Shown: positions 35,447 through 43,970 of the stretch, piece by piece
How positions within the stretch are numbered: position 1 is the stretch's first letter
Layout of the letters: every line of letters starts with the position of its first letter
NCBI GenBank assembly: GCA_001314655.1
Contig: LJSF01000044.1
Coordinates: 124,001 to 188,000 of the forward strand
DNA from: Rhodobacteraceae bacterium HLUCCA08
GTDB lineage: Bacteria > Pseudomonadota > Alphaproteobacteria > Rhodobacterales > Rhodobacteraceae
DNA: 64,000 nt
Reading direction: 5' to 3'
The notes under the pieces: generated by a model
Databases searched by the model: none
Seen by the model: the letters and a program-made list of their open reading frames with translations, nothing else
What the model was told of the DNA's origin: nothing
Position numbers and translations under genes: made by a program

Positions 35447-35561
35447 GCAAAGCCCGACATTCCGGCGCCTTTACCCGTTGCGCGCGCCGATGCGCCGGGG
35501 CCGGGCGATGCGGGGCCTGTCGGGCGCGGAACGACGCGGCACAACCCTCACGGAGCGGGCC

Positions 35562-36323
35562 ATGCAGGTCGAACTGAACGACATGATCGTCGTGATCACA
35601 GGCGCCGCGCGGGGCATCGGCGCGGCGATCGCCCGCATCGCGGCCGGGTCCGGGGCCGCGGGGCTGGTCCTGGCCGATCGCGATGCGATCGACATCACCG
35701 CGCCCTGCCCGGTCGAAACGGTCGTTGCCGATCTTTCCGACCCTCAGGGGCCGACCGCGATCCTGTCGGCCGCCCGGGCGCGGTTCGGACGGATCGACGG
35801 GCTGGTGAACGCCGCCGGTCTGACCACCCGCGCCGGGTTCGACGACGCCACCCCCGCGCTGTGGGACGACCTGTTCGCGGTCAATGCGCGCGCGCCCTTT
35901 TTCCTGATGGCCGGTGCGATCGCCGACATGACGGCGCGCGGAGCCGGCGGCGCGATCGTCAATATCCTGTCGATCAACGCCCATTGCGGCGCGCCGGACC
36001 TTTCGGTCTATTCGGCGACCAAGGGGGCGCTGCAGACGCTGACGCGCAACGCCGCCCATGCCCATCTGGCCGACCTGATCCGCGTCAACGGCATCAACCT
36101 GGGCTGGGCCGCCACCGAAACCGAGCGGCACCTGCACGCGGTCACGCTGGGCAAGGGCCCGGACTGGCTGGACCGGATCGCCGCCGCCCAGCCGCTGGGC
36201 CGGTTGCTGAGCGCCGAAGATTGCGCCCGCCAGGCGGTCTGGATGCTGAGCCCGGCCTCGGCGCCGATGACCGGCATCTGCCTGGACCTGGAGCAGAAGG
36301 TCACCGGCGCCCCCTGCCCCTAG
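35562..36323 (+). CDS. SDR family oxidoreductase
   Basis: A 253-residue short-chain dehydrogenase. The cofactor loop is GAARGIGAAIAR, the NAG motif is NAAG, the catalytic Ser is in VNILSINAHC and YxxxK is VYSATKGAL. These enzymes oxidise or reduce hydroxyl/keto groups of sugars, polyols or steroids; the substrate is unknown. ATG 35562 follows CACGGAG. It is convergent with the LacI gene, their stop codons overlapping by 4 nt. It may belong to the sugar regulon by position, but it is on its own transcript. Confidence 0.92.
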   Translation: MQVELNDMIVVITGAARGIGAAIARIAAGSGAAGLVLADRDAIDITAPCPVETVVADLSDPQGPTAILSAARARFGRIDGLVNAAGLTTRAGFDDATPALWDDLFAVNARAPFFLMAGAIADMTARGAGGAIVNILSINAHCGAPDLSVYSATKGALQTLTRNAAHAHLADLIRVNGINLGWAATETERHLHAVTLGKGPDWLDRIAAAQPLGRLLSAEDCARQAVWMLSPASAPMTGICLDLEQKVTGAPCP

Positions 36324-37360
36324 GGCGCGGGCGGCGCGGTGCTGTCGCGCACCACCAGTTCCACGTCGATCACCGTCTCGGGGCCGTCTTCGCGGCGGGC
36401 GCCGGGTTCCAGCCGCCGGCGCAGCGCCCGCGCGGCCACGCGGCCCAGCCGGTGCCGGTCCTGTCGGATCGTGGTCAGCGCCGGCACGTAGAAATCGGAC
36501 ATGTCGATATCGTCGAACCCGACGACCGAGATATCGCCCGGCACCGACAGCCCCCCGGCGGTCAGCCCCGCGATCAGCCCGAAGGCGACCATGTCGGCGG
36601 CGCAGAACACCGCCGTGGGCCGATCCTCCATCGCCAGGATGCGTTGCGCCGCGCGATGGCCCGAGTCGAGCGAAAAATCGCCCCGGATGATCCAGTCGTC
36701 CCGCACCGGCAGGCCCAGCGTCGCGCGTTCCTCCAGCATGCCCTGGCGGCGCGCGGCGGTCAGCACGTTGCCCTCGGGGCCGGTGACATGGGCGATCCGG
36801 CGATGGCCCAGCCCATGCAGGTGCCGCACGGCCAGCCGCGTGCCGCCGATATTGTCGCTGCGGATCACCGGAAAATCGCGGCCTTCGACCCATTCGCACA
36901 GGAACACGATCCGGTCCCCCAGGCCCTGCGCGTCGCAGGCGTCCAGCGCGGCCGGATCGAGCCCCCCGTCAAGCGAGATCACCCCGTCGATCCGGCCATC
37001 CAGGAAATAGCCCGCCAGTTCGCCCGCGGCCAGGGGCCGGCTTTCGGTATCGGCGATCAGAACCGCGTATTCGCCATCGGCAAAGCCGTCGGAAATGCCC
37101 GCCAGGATGCGCGAATAGAACGGCTTGCCCAGGTTCGGCACCAGCACCAGCACCGCCCCGGCCCGCTGCATGCGCAGATTGCGCGCCGCCCGGTTCACCC
37201 GGTAGCCGGTGCTGCGGATCGCGTCCAGAACCGCCGCCCGGGTCCGGTCGGTCAGCAGGTCGGGATTGCTGAGCGCGCGGCTGACCGTGGCCGTGGACAC
37301 CCCCGCCTCTCGGGCGACGTCCTGGATCGTCGCCGTCTTATGGACCTGGCGATTCTGCAT
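36320..37360 (-). CDS. LacI-family transcriptional repressor
   Basis: A 346-residue LacI/GalR regulator. The helix-turn-helix is TIQDVAREAGVSTATVSRAL (about 10-29), followed by the hinge helix NRAARNLRM and a periplasmic-binding-protein-like effector domain (about 60-340) with FDDIDMSDFYVPALTTI. Start 37360 (MQNRQVHKTATI) is supported by GAGG upstream. It is divergent from the operon of SDR, oxidoreductase, isomerase and ABC importer, with two LacI-like operators between, so it probably represses that operon and itself. The inducer would be the imported sugar or a metabolite. Confidence 0.95.
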   Translation of the reverse strand: MQNRQVHKTATIQDVAREAGVSTATVSRALSNPDLLTDRTRAAVLDAIRSTGYRVNRAARNLRMQRAGAVLVLVPNLGKPFYSRILAGISDGFADGEYAVLIADTESRPLAAGELAGYFLDGRIDGVISLDGGLDPAALDACDAQGLGDRIVFLCEWVEGRDFPVIRSDNIGGTRLAVRHLHGLGHRRIAHVTGPEGNVLTAARRQGMLEERATLGLPVRDDWIIRGDFSLDSGHRAAQRILAMEDRPTAVFCAADMVAFGLIAGLTAGGLSVPGDISVVGFDDIDMSDFYVPALTTIRQDRHRLGRVAARALRRRLEPGARREDGPETVIDVELVVRDSTAPPAP

Positions 37361-37407
37361 CGACGGCCTCAAGGGGGGCTTGACTCGACTCGGTTCATGC
37401 TTCGAAA

Positions 37408-37421
37408 TGTAATCGATTTCA
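37408..37421. promoter_or_regulatory. LacI-type operator O1 (candidate)
   Basis: TGTAATCGATTTCA, a 14-bp near-palindrome around a central CG, 48 nt from the LacI start. Half-sites agree at 6 of 7 positions. The central CG is typical of LacI-family operators. Confidence 0.55.
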
Positions 37422-37425
37422 TCGC

Positions 37426-37447
37426 GATGGAAACGCCTTTTTCCATC
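37426..37447. promoter_or_regulatory. Inverted repeat between the two operators
   Basis: Perfect 8-bp arms GATGGAAA / TTTCCATC separated by 6 nt, located between O1 and O2. It may bind a second regulator or form part of the promoter architecture. Confidence 0.4.
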
Positions 37448-37449
37448 AA

Positions 37450-37463
37450 TGAAATCGTTTACA
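37450..37463. promoter_or_regulatory. LacI-type operator O2 (candidate)
   Basis: TGAAATCGTTTACA, 14 bp around a central CG, half-sites agreeing at 5 of 7 positions and related to O1. Centre-to-centre spacing to O1 is 42 bp, four helical turns, so both can be bound on the same DNA face. Confidence 0.55.
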
Positions 37464-37531
37464 GGCGCAGTGCGCTGCGTCGGGGGGAGGCAAGAGGTAA
37501 AGATGCTCCTGCACTTGGGAGGGCGCGGTCG

Positions 37532-38257
37532 ATGGCCGGTGTGACGTTCGATTTCGCCGGCGCGACCGTTGTCGTCATCGGCGCCAGCCGGGGCGGAATC
37601 GGCACCGCGATCGCGCGCGATTTCGCCGCCGCCGGGGCGCAGGTCCATATCACCGGCGTGGAGCCGGAGCCGGATGCCGAGGCTGCGGCGCCGTTCGCCC
37701 ATACCCGCCTGGACGTGACCGATAGCCAGGCCGTGCGCGCCTATGCCGCCGGGTTCGACAGGCTCGACGTGCTGGTCAATTGCGCCGCGATCACCCGGCG
37801 CGGAGAGGAAATGGCGCCCGACTTCTTTTCCCATGTCCTTGACGTGAACCTGACCGGGTCGTTCCGCTGCGCCGAGGCGTTCCACCCCGCGCTCGGGGCT
37901 GCCGGCGGCAGCGTGATCAACATCGCGTCGATGTATGCGCGGTTCGGATCTCCGCGCAATCCGGCCTATGGCGCCTCGAAGGCCGGGGTCGAACAGCTGA
38001 CCCGGTCGCTGGCCATCGCCTGGGCGACGGACGGCATCCGGGTGAACGCGGTCGCACCCGGTTTCGTGGTGACCGAGCAATCGGCCCGCGCCCGCCAGGA
38101 CCCGGCCTTCGTCGCCGGGATCGAGGCCCGCACGCCGGCCGGCCGCTGGGGCCGGCCACAGGATATTTCGGGGGCCGCGTTGTTCCTGGCCTCGCCCGCC
38201 GCGGCCTTCATCACCGGCACCTGCCTGGCCGTGGACGGAGGCTATTCGGTTGTCTGA
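37532..38257 (+). CDS. SDR family oxidoreductase, first gene of the sugar operon
   Basis: A 241-residue short-chain dehydrogenase with GASRGGIGTAIA (cofactor), NCAA, Ser in INIASMYA and YGASK at the catalytic Tyr-Lys. The C-terminal VDGGYSVV is typical of the classical subfamily. ATG 37532 follows GGGAGGG. The gene heads an operon behind two LacI operators and ends 10 nt before the next start. Probably oxidises a sugar or keto-sugar intermediate; the substrate is unknown. Confidence 0.92.
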   Translation: MAGVTFDFAGATVVVIGASRGGIGTAIARDFAAAGAQVHITGVEPEPDAEAAAPFAHTRLDVTDSQAVRAYAAGFDRLDVLVNCAAITRRGEEMAPDFFSHVLDVNLTGSFRCAEAFHPALGAAGGSVINIASMYARFGSPRNPAYGASKAGVEQLTRSLAIAWATDGIRVNAVAPGFVVTEQSARARQDPAFVAGIEARTPAGRWGRPQDISGAALFLASPAAAFITGTCLAVDGGYSVV

Positions 38258-38267
38258 AGGGGGAAAC

Positions 38268-39422
38268 ATGACCCGGTTCGAACGGATCGGCGCCGCGGTG
38301 ATCGGAACCGGCTTCATCGGCGGGGTCCATGTGCAGATGCTGCGGCGCCTTGGGGTGACATTGCGCGGCGTGCTGGGGTCGTCGGCGGAACGCGGCGCCG
38401 CGCGGGCGGCCGAGATGGGCGTCGGACAGGCCTATGCCGACCTCGACGCACTACTGGCCGATGACGGCGTCGACGTGGTCCATGTCACCTCGCCCAACCA
38501 TGCCCATTTCGACCAGGTCATGGCGATCCTGGCCGCCGGCAAGCACGTGATCTGCGAAAAACCCCTGGCGATGACATCCGCGCAATCGGCCCGGATGGTC
38601 GCGGCAGCCCGGGCCAGCGGCAAGGTCGCCGCGGTCTGCTACAACATCCGCTTCTACCCGCTGAACCAGCAGGCCCATGCCATGGTCCGCGCCGGAGAGC
38701 TGGGCGATATCCGTTTCGTGTCAGGCCATTACCACCAGGATTGGCTGGCCATGCCCACCGACTGGAATTGGCGGCTGGAAGCGGACAAGGGCGGCGCGCT
38801 GCGCTCGGTCGGCGACATCGGCACCCATTGGCTGGACCTGACCGGCTTCGTTACCGGGCTGAAGGCCGAGGCGGTCTTCGCCGAACTGGCGACCTTTCTG
38901 CCGCAGCGGCAGAAGCCCACCGGGCCGGTCGAAACCTTCTCCGGCGCGACCGGGGCGTCGGAACCGGTGTCGATCGACACCGATGACGCGGCGATGATCC
39001 TGCTGCGCTATCCCGGTGGCGCGCGCGGCGTGATGAGCACCAGCCAGATCAATGTCGGGCGCAAGAATGCGCTGCATTGGGATGTCGCCGGGTCGCGCGC
39101 CAGCGCCGCCTGGGACAGCGAAACGCCCGACCACCTGTTCATCGGCCATCGCGACCGGCCGAACGAGACCTTGATGCGGGATTTCACCCTGATGAACCCC
39201 ACGGGCACGGCCGCCGCGACCCTGCCGCCAGGCCATGTCGAAGGCTTCGCCGACAGTTTCCATGGGTTCTTCCGGGCGGTCTACACCGATGTCGCCGCCG
39301 GCGGGCGGCAGGCGGGGGCGACCTGGGCCAGCTTCGAGGACGGCCATTACGAAATGCAGTTCTGCGATGCCGTGCTGCGGTCGGCGCAAGAGGGCCGCTG
39401 GGTGCGGCTGAACGAGATCTGA
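38268..39422 (+). CDS. Gfo/Idh/MocA family oxidoreductase
   Basis: A 384-residue NAD(P)-dependent dehydrogenase. The N-terminal Rossmann domain has VIGTGFIGGVHV, the family EKP motif is ICEKPLAM near residue 95, and the C-terminal alpha/beta domain includes GDIGTHWLDL with the catalytic Asp/His. Members act on inositols, glucose, levoglucosan and other glycosides. ATG 38268 follows AAGGGGG; a TTG six codons earlier is less likely. It is followed 13 nt later by the sugar isomerase/lyase gene. Confidence 0.92.
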   Translation: MTRFERIGAAVIGTGFIGGVHVQMLRRLGVTLRGVLGSSAERGAARAAEMGVGQAYADLDALLADDGVDVVHVTSPNHAHFDQVMAILAAGKHVICEKPLAMTSAQSARMVAAARASGKVAAVCYNIRFYPLNQQAHAMVRAGELGDIRFVSGHYHQDWLAMPTDWNWRLEADKGGALRSVGDIGTHWLDLTGFVTGLKAEAVFAELATFLPQRQKPTGPVETFSGATGASEPVSIDTDDAAMILLRYPGGARGVMSTSQINVGRKNALHWDVAGSRASAAWDSETPDHLFIGHRDRPNETLMRDFTLMNPTGTAAATLPPGHVEGFADSFHGFFRAVYTDVAAGGRQAGATWASFEDGHYEMQFCDAVLRSAQEGRWVRLNEI

Positions 39423-39435
39423 AGGAGAAGACGCG

Positions 39436-40350
39436 ATGCACCTGGGCCTTCTGACCGCCCCGTTCGAGGACACGCCGCTGCCGGAGGTCGCCGCCTGGGC
39501 CGGGGAAAACGGGTTCTCGGCGCTGGAAATCGCCTGCTGGCCGGCCTCGGGCGCCGAAAGACGCCGCTATGCGGGCACCAGCCATATCGACGTGGACGGG
39601 ATGACCCGCGACCGCGGACAGCAGATCACCGGCGCCCTGGCCGAACGGGGCCTCCGCATTTCCGGCCTGGGCTATTACCCCAACCCGCTGCATGCCGAGG
39701 CGGAACACCGGGACGCGGTGATCGGCCATCTGGCCAAGGTCATCGAGGCGGCGGCCCTGATGGAAGTGCCGGTGGTCAATACCTTCGTCGGCGGCGACCG
39801 GGCCCTGACGCTCGATCAGAACTGGGCCCGTGCCCAGAAGATCCTGCGCCCGGTCGTCGACCATGCCGCCGACCAGGGCGTCCTGCTGTGTTTCGAGAAT
39901 TGTCCGATGATCTTCAGCCATGACGAATGGCCGGGCGGGCACAACATCGCCTACAGCCCCGCGATCTGGCGCCGCATCTTCGAGGAATGGGGCGATGCGG
40001 TGGGGATGAATTTCGACCCCAGCCACCTGGTCTGGCAATTCATCGACCAGGGCCGCTTCATCCGCGAATTCGGGCCACGCATGGCGCATGTTCATGCCAA
40101 GGACGTGATGATCGACCGCGACGGTCTGTATGACAACGGCGTGATGTCGGTCGGCATGGGCTGGCAGGTGCCGCGCCTGTGCGGGCTGGGCGATGTCGAC
40201 TGGCCGGGATTCTTTTCGGAGCTTTATCGCGCGGGCTACGACGGCGCGATCATCATCGAGCACGAAGACCGCCTGTTCGAAGGCACGGAGGACAAGATCA
40301 AGCGCGGCTTCTGCCTTGCCAGGGATGTGCTGAGCCCGTTCATCAAATGA
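39436..40350 (+). CDS. Sugar phosphate isomerase/epimerase-type TIM-barrel protein
   Basis: A 304-residue protein of the xylose-isomerase-like / AP-endonuclease-2 TIM-barrel superfamily. Metal-binding residues can be placed: Glu in CFENCPM, Asp-His in NFDPSHLVW, His in HVHAKD and Glu in IIIEHEDR. Such proteins serve as sugar or keto-inositol isomerases/epimerases and, next to Gfo/Idh dehydrogenases, as 3-keto-glycoside lyases (beta-eliminases). The ATG follows AAGGAGAAG. It is in the same operon as the dehydrogenase before it and the binding protein after it. Confidence 0.9.
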   Translation: MHLGLLTAPFEDTPLPEVAAWAGENGFSALEIACWPASGAERRRYAGTSHIDVDGMTRDRGQQITGALAERGLRISGLGYYPNPLHAEAEHRDAVIGHLAKVIEAAALMEVPVVNTFVGGDRALTLDQNWARAQKILRPVVDHAADQGVLLCFENCPMIFSHDEWPGGHNIAYSPAIWRRIFEEWGDAVGMNFDPSHLVWQFIDQGRFIREFGPRMAHVHAKDVMIDRDGLYDNGVMSVGMGWQVPRLCGLGDVDWPGFFSELYRAGYDGAIIIEHEDRLFEGTEDKIKRGFCLARDVLSPFIK

Positions 40351-40428
40351 CCCTGGCCGCATTTGCAAGGGGCGCAAAGACCCCGTTCCGGACCGAAAAC
40401 ACCTGAAACCCCGATGGGAGGACGAAAG

Positions 40429-41457
40429 ATGAACAGAAGACTGATGATGGGCGCCGCCGCAGCGGCGCTGACCGTGGCGATGACGCCCGCGGCGATGGCC
40501 CAGGAGGGCTATGTGATCGGCGTGTCGAACACCGTTCAGGGCAATGGCTGGCGCGAAGAGATGATCTGCGCCATGCGCGCCCAGGCCCTGGTCGAGGAGG
40601 ACGTCGCCAGCCTGATCGTGGCGCATCGCAACACCGACAGCGCCGGCCAGCTGGAGGATCTCAACAACCTGATCGAGGCCGGGGTCGATGCGATCGTGCT
40701 GAACCCGTCGAACCCCGACGCGCTGAACTCGGCGCTCGAGGCGGCGATGGAGGCCGGCATCGTGGTGGTCGCCGTCGATGCGGGCGTGACCGCCGAGGGC
40801 GCCTATATCCTGTCCAACAACCAGGAAGAATACGCCTATCTGGGCGCCAAATGGCTGTTCGAACAGATCGGCGGGTCCGGCGACGTGGTCTATATGCGCG
40901 GCATCGCCGGTGTGTCGGCCGATACCGACCGCGACAACGGCTTCAAGCGGGCACTGGCCGAATACCCGGACGTCACCGTGGTGCACGAGGTCTTCACCGG
41001 CTGGCAGCAGGACCAGGGCAAGCAGCAGATGTTCGATTTCCTGGCCACCGGCATTCCCTTCGACGGGGTCTGGACCAGCGGCATCGACAACGTGATCGTC
41101 GATGCCTTCGTCGAAAGCGGCGCGCCGCTGGTGCCGATCGTGGGCGCCGACAATGCCGGCTTCGTCGAGGACCTGTTGACCGTCGAGGGCCTGCAGGGCG
41201 CGGCGGTGACCAACCCCGGCTCGGTCGGCGGCGCGGGCATCGCGCTGGCGGTGGATATCCTGAACGGCAACCCGCCCGACAGCACGACGGTGCTGGTCGA
41301 TCCGGTTCTGTGGGAAAACGCCACCGACGCGGGCCGCGCGATGATCGAGGCGGCGCAGAACCCGAACCTCGATCCCGAATGGCCGGTCTCGGTGACGATC
41401 CCGGGCTGGACCGATTATTCGATGGAGCAGATCATCGCCTGCGACGGGCCGGCGTGA
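40429..41457 (+). CDS. Sugar ABC importer, periplasmic binding protein (RbsB type)
   Basis: A 342-residue exported binding protein. Signal peptide about 1-24 (ending PAAMAQ), then a type I periplasmic-binding fold: YVIGVSNTVQGNGWREEM at the start and DAIVLNPSNPDALNSAL, the pattern of ribose/rhamnose/inositol-like binding proteins. The ATG at 40429 follows GGGAGGACGAAAG. It lies 79 nt after the isomerase gene and 81 nt before the ATPase gene; the latter spacer holds a 10-bp GC hairpin. The ligand is not identifiable by eye. Confidence 0.93.
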   Translation: MNRRLMMGAAAAALTVAMTPAAMAQEGYVIGVSNTVQGNGWREEMICAMRAQALVEEDVASLIVAHRNTDSAGQLEDLNNLIEAGVDAIVLNPSNPDALNSALEAAMEAGIVVVAVDAGVTAEGAYILSNNQEEYAYLGAKWLFEQIGGSGDVVYMRGIAGVSADTDRDNGFKRALAEYPDVTVVHEVFTGWQQDQGKQQMFDFLATGIPFDGVWTSGIDNVIVDAFVESGAPLVPIVGADNAGFVEDLLTVEGLQGAAVTNPGSVGGAGIALAVDILNGNPPDSTTVLVDPVLWENATDAGRAMIEAAQNPNLDPEWPVSVTIPGWTDYSMEQIIACDGPA

Positions 41458-41480
41458 CCCCGCACCGATGATGACACCGG

Positions 41481-41505
41481 CCCCCGCGCCCGCGCGGCGC
41501 GGGGG
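41481..41505 (+). promoter_or_regulatory. GC hairpin between binding-protein and ATPase genes
   Basis: Perfect 10-bp stem CCCCCGCGCC / GGCGCGGGGG with a 5-nt loop and no T-tract. In importer operons a hairpin here often protects the 3' end of the binding-protein message or reduces downstream transcription. Confidence 0.5.
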
Positions 41506-41538
41506 TCCACCACCGGCAGAGCGACAGGCAAACCGCGC

Positions 41539-43029
41539 ATGACCCCCTCCGACGACCCGCTGCTCGACGCCCAGGGCGTGGCCAAGTCCTTTGGCGCCGT
41601 GCGCGCCCTGACCGATGCGCGGCTGACCCTGGCGCGGGGCGAGGTCGTCGCGCTGATGGGGGCCAATGGCGCGGGCAAGTCGACCTTCGTCAAGATCCTG
41701 ACCGGGGCGCTGCAGCCCGATCGTGGCCATGTGCGCATCCGCGGGCAATCCGCGCAGGTCGGATCGCCCGCGCAGGCGCGGCGCTCGGGCCTGGTTCCGG
41801 TCTACCAGGAGCCGTCGCTGATCCCCGACCTTTGCGTCGCCGACAACCTGCGGCTGGTCGACACCCCGGTCGACGGGTTCCGGCACTGGCTGACAGAGTT
41901 GGCCCATGGCGATCTGCGGCTGGATGCGATGATCCGCGACCTGCCGCTGGCGAGCTTGCGCATCGTCGACCTGGCCCGGGCGCTGGCGATGCGGCCGGAC
42001 GTGCTGTTGCTGGACGAACTGACCGCCGCGCTGCCCACCGACCTGGTCGATCGGGTCCTGACCGTCGCCCGCCAGCAGGCCGCGGACGGGCGCGGCGTGA
42101 TCTACATCTCGCACCGCTTTGCCGAGATTTCGCGGCTTTGCGACCGTGCCACGGTGCTGCGCGACGGCGCCACCGTGGGCGAGGTCGACATCGCGCCGGG
42201 CATCGAGGACCAGGTGGTCGAGATGATGCTGGGCGCCCGGATCGATCTGGGCAAGCGGGCCGCCGCCATTGCCCGCCCCCGGCCAGAGGGCCGGCCGCGG
42301 CTTCGGGTCGAAAACCTGGCCGTCGCGCCCAAGCTGGTCGATGCCAGCCTGGCGCTGCATCCCGGCGAGGTGCTGGGCGTCGTCGCGCTTGAGGGTCAGG
42401 GCCAGGACGAATTGTTCGATGCCCTGGCCGGGTTCCGCACGCCCCTGTCCGGCCGGATCGAGGTCGATGGCGTCGCGGCCGGGTTCCGCCACCCGGCCGA
42501 CGCCATCGCCGCCGGGCTGACCTTGGTGCCCGGAAACCGCGCCGAGGCGCTGTTCCGCGAACGCTCGGTCCGGGAAAACATCGCCATGCCGTTCTCGGCA
42601 CGGCCCGGCGCCTGGGGGCCGCTTCGGATGCGTCACGAAAAGGCCCGCGTGGCCGAGGCGATCGAACGGCTTCAGATCGACACCCGCGCGCAAGGCGAGG
42701 TCCAGCGCCTGTCGGGCGGCAACCAGCAGAAGGTCACGATCGGCCGCTGGCTGGCCCATGGGGTCAGGACAATGCTGCTGTTCGACCCGACCCGCGGGAT
42801 CGACGTGCGCACCAAGCGGCAGATCTACCCGCTGGTGCGCGAACTGGCCGACCAGGGCGCGGCGGTGCTGTTCTATACGTCGGAACTGGAGGAAATCCCG
42901 CTGGCCTGCGACCGCGCGATCGTGATCTTCAACGGCCGCGTCGTCGACATGGTCGAGGCGACCGAGGCCGACGAGGAACGCCTGATGCGCGCCGCCTACG
43001 GCCTGACCGGCTCGGAGGGCGCGGCATGA
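41539..43029 (+). CDS. Sugar ABC importer ATP-binding protein (RbsA-like, two domains)
   Basis: A 496-residue ATPase with two fused nucleotide-binding domains. Domain 1 has Walker A MGANGAGKST (about 38-47) but its signature is degenerate (DLPLASLRIVDLARAL instead of LSxGQ), and Walker B reads VLLLDELTAALP where DEPT is usual. Domain 2 lacks a Walker A lysine (VALEGQGQDELFDAL), as usual for RbsA, but has LSGGNQQKV. Asymmetry is normal in this family, though loss of the signature in domain 1 is unusual. The ATG follows the hairpin region; the permease gene starts within its stop (ATGA). Confidence 0.92.
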   Translation: MTPSDDPLLDAQGVAKSFGAVRALTDARLTLARGEVVALMGANGAGKSTFVKILTGALQPDRGHVRIRGQSAQVGSPAQARRSGLVPVYQEPSLIPDLCVADNLRLVDTPVDGFRHWLTELAHGDLRLDAMIRDLPLASLRIVDLARALAMRPDVLLLDELTAALPTDLVDRVLTVARQQAADGRGVIYISHRFAEISRLCDRATVLRDGATVGEVDIAPGIEDQVVEMMLGARIDLGKRAAAIARPRPEGRPRLRVENLAVAPKLVDASLALHPGEVLGVVALEGQGQDELFDALAGFRTPLSGRIEVDGVAAGFRHPADAIAAGLTLVPGNRAEALFRERSVRENIAMPFSARPGAWGPLRMRHEKARVAEAIERLQIDTRAQGEVQRLSGGNQQKVTIGRWLAHGVRTMLLFDPTRGIDVRTKRQIYPLVRELADQGAAVLFYTSELEEIPLACDRAIVIFNGRVVDMVEATEADEERLMRAAYGLTGSEGAA

Positions 43030-43970
43030 GCCTTGTGCAACGCAACGCCTGGACCCTGGGCCTGCTGGTGCTGTTCGTCGTCCTGCTGGGCGTGACCAGG
43101 GCGATCCAGCCCGGCTTTGGCGTCTCGGGCCTGGAAAGCCTGGCCCGTGCCGCGCTGCCCTTTGCCTTCGCCACGGCGGCGATGGCGGTGGTGGTGATCG
43201 TCGGCGGGATCGACCTGTCGGTCGCCTCGATGATGGCGGTCTGTTCGGTCACGGCGGCGGTGCTGATGCAGTCCATGGGCGGGGTTCCGGCGATCCTGAT
43301 CACCCTGGCGGTCGGCACCGCGATGGGGCTGGTCAACGGCGCCCTGATCGTGCTCACCCGGGTGCCCGATATCGTGGTGACGCTGGCGATGCTGTTCGTC
43401 TGGCAGGGCACCGCGCTGCTGATCCTGGCAAGCCCCGGCGGCACGGCGACCGACTGGATGCGCAGCGCGATCACCGGGTCGGTGATCGTCGACGGCCTGC
43501 CCAAGGCGCTGGTCCTGGTGGCGCTGGTGGTGGCGGTCGTCTGGGTGCCGGTGAAACGGTCGAAACTGGGGCTGGCGATCTATGCCACCGGGTCCGACGA
43601 AACCGCGGCCTACCGGTCCGGCGTCGCGGTCGGGCGCACCCGGACGTTGGCCTATGGCATCGCCGGGCTGTTCTCGGCCTGCGGCGGGCTCGGGCTGCTG
43701 GCCCTGACCGGGGTCGGAGAGCCGGTGCCCGGACCCTACCTGTTGGCCGCCGTCGCCTCGGTCGTGCTGGGCGGGGTGATCCTGGGCGGCGGGATCGGCG
43801 GCCTGCTGGGCCCGATCATCGCGGTCTTCATCCTGCGGATCATCCGCACCATCCTGACCCTGGCGGCGGTCGACCCCAATGTCACCACCATCGTCGAAGG
43901 CACGATCATGGTCGGGGTGGTCATGTTCGGCGCCGTCCTGGTGCTGCGCAGCCGAGGGGCCGGGCCATGA
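43026..43970 (+). CDS. Sugar ABC importer permease 1
   Basis: A 314-residue inner-membrane permease of the RbsC/branched-chain-type family (BPD_transp_2) with about eight to ten helices. Typical segments: VVIVGGIDLSVASMMA and LGGVILGGGIGGLLG. ATG 43026 overlaps the ATPase stop by 4 nt, and its own stop overlaps permease 2 (ATGA). The two permeases probably form a heterodimer. Confidence 0.93.
   Translation: MSLVQRNAWTLGLLVLFVVLLGVTRAIQPGFGVSGLESLARAALPFAFATAAMAVVVIVGGIDLSVASMMAVCSVTAAVLMQSMGGVPAILITLAVGTAMGLVNGALIVLTRVPDIVVTLAMLFVWQGTALLILASPGGTATDWMRSAITGSVIVDGLPKALVLVALVVAVVWVPVKRSKLGLAIYATGSDETAAYRSGVAVGRTRTLAYGIAGLFSACGGLGLLALTGVGEPVPGPYLLAAVASVVLGGVILGGGIGGLLGPIIAVFILRIIRTILTLAAVDPNVTTIVEGTIMVGVVMFGAVLVLRSRGAGP

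Noticed and set aside
35417-38257. A 946-codon plus-strand frame ending in the SDR gene
   Set aside because: Its first two thirds cross tRNA-Gln and run antisense to lacI; only the part from 37532, with a ribosome site and SDR motifs, is a gene.
38250-38267. TTG start six codons upstream for the Gfo/Idh gene
   Set aside because: It lies inside the SDR coding end and before the AAGGGGG ribosome site, which points to ATG 38268.
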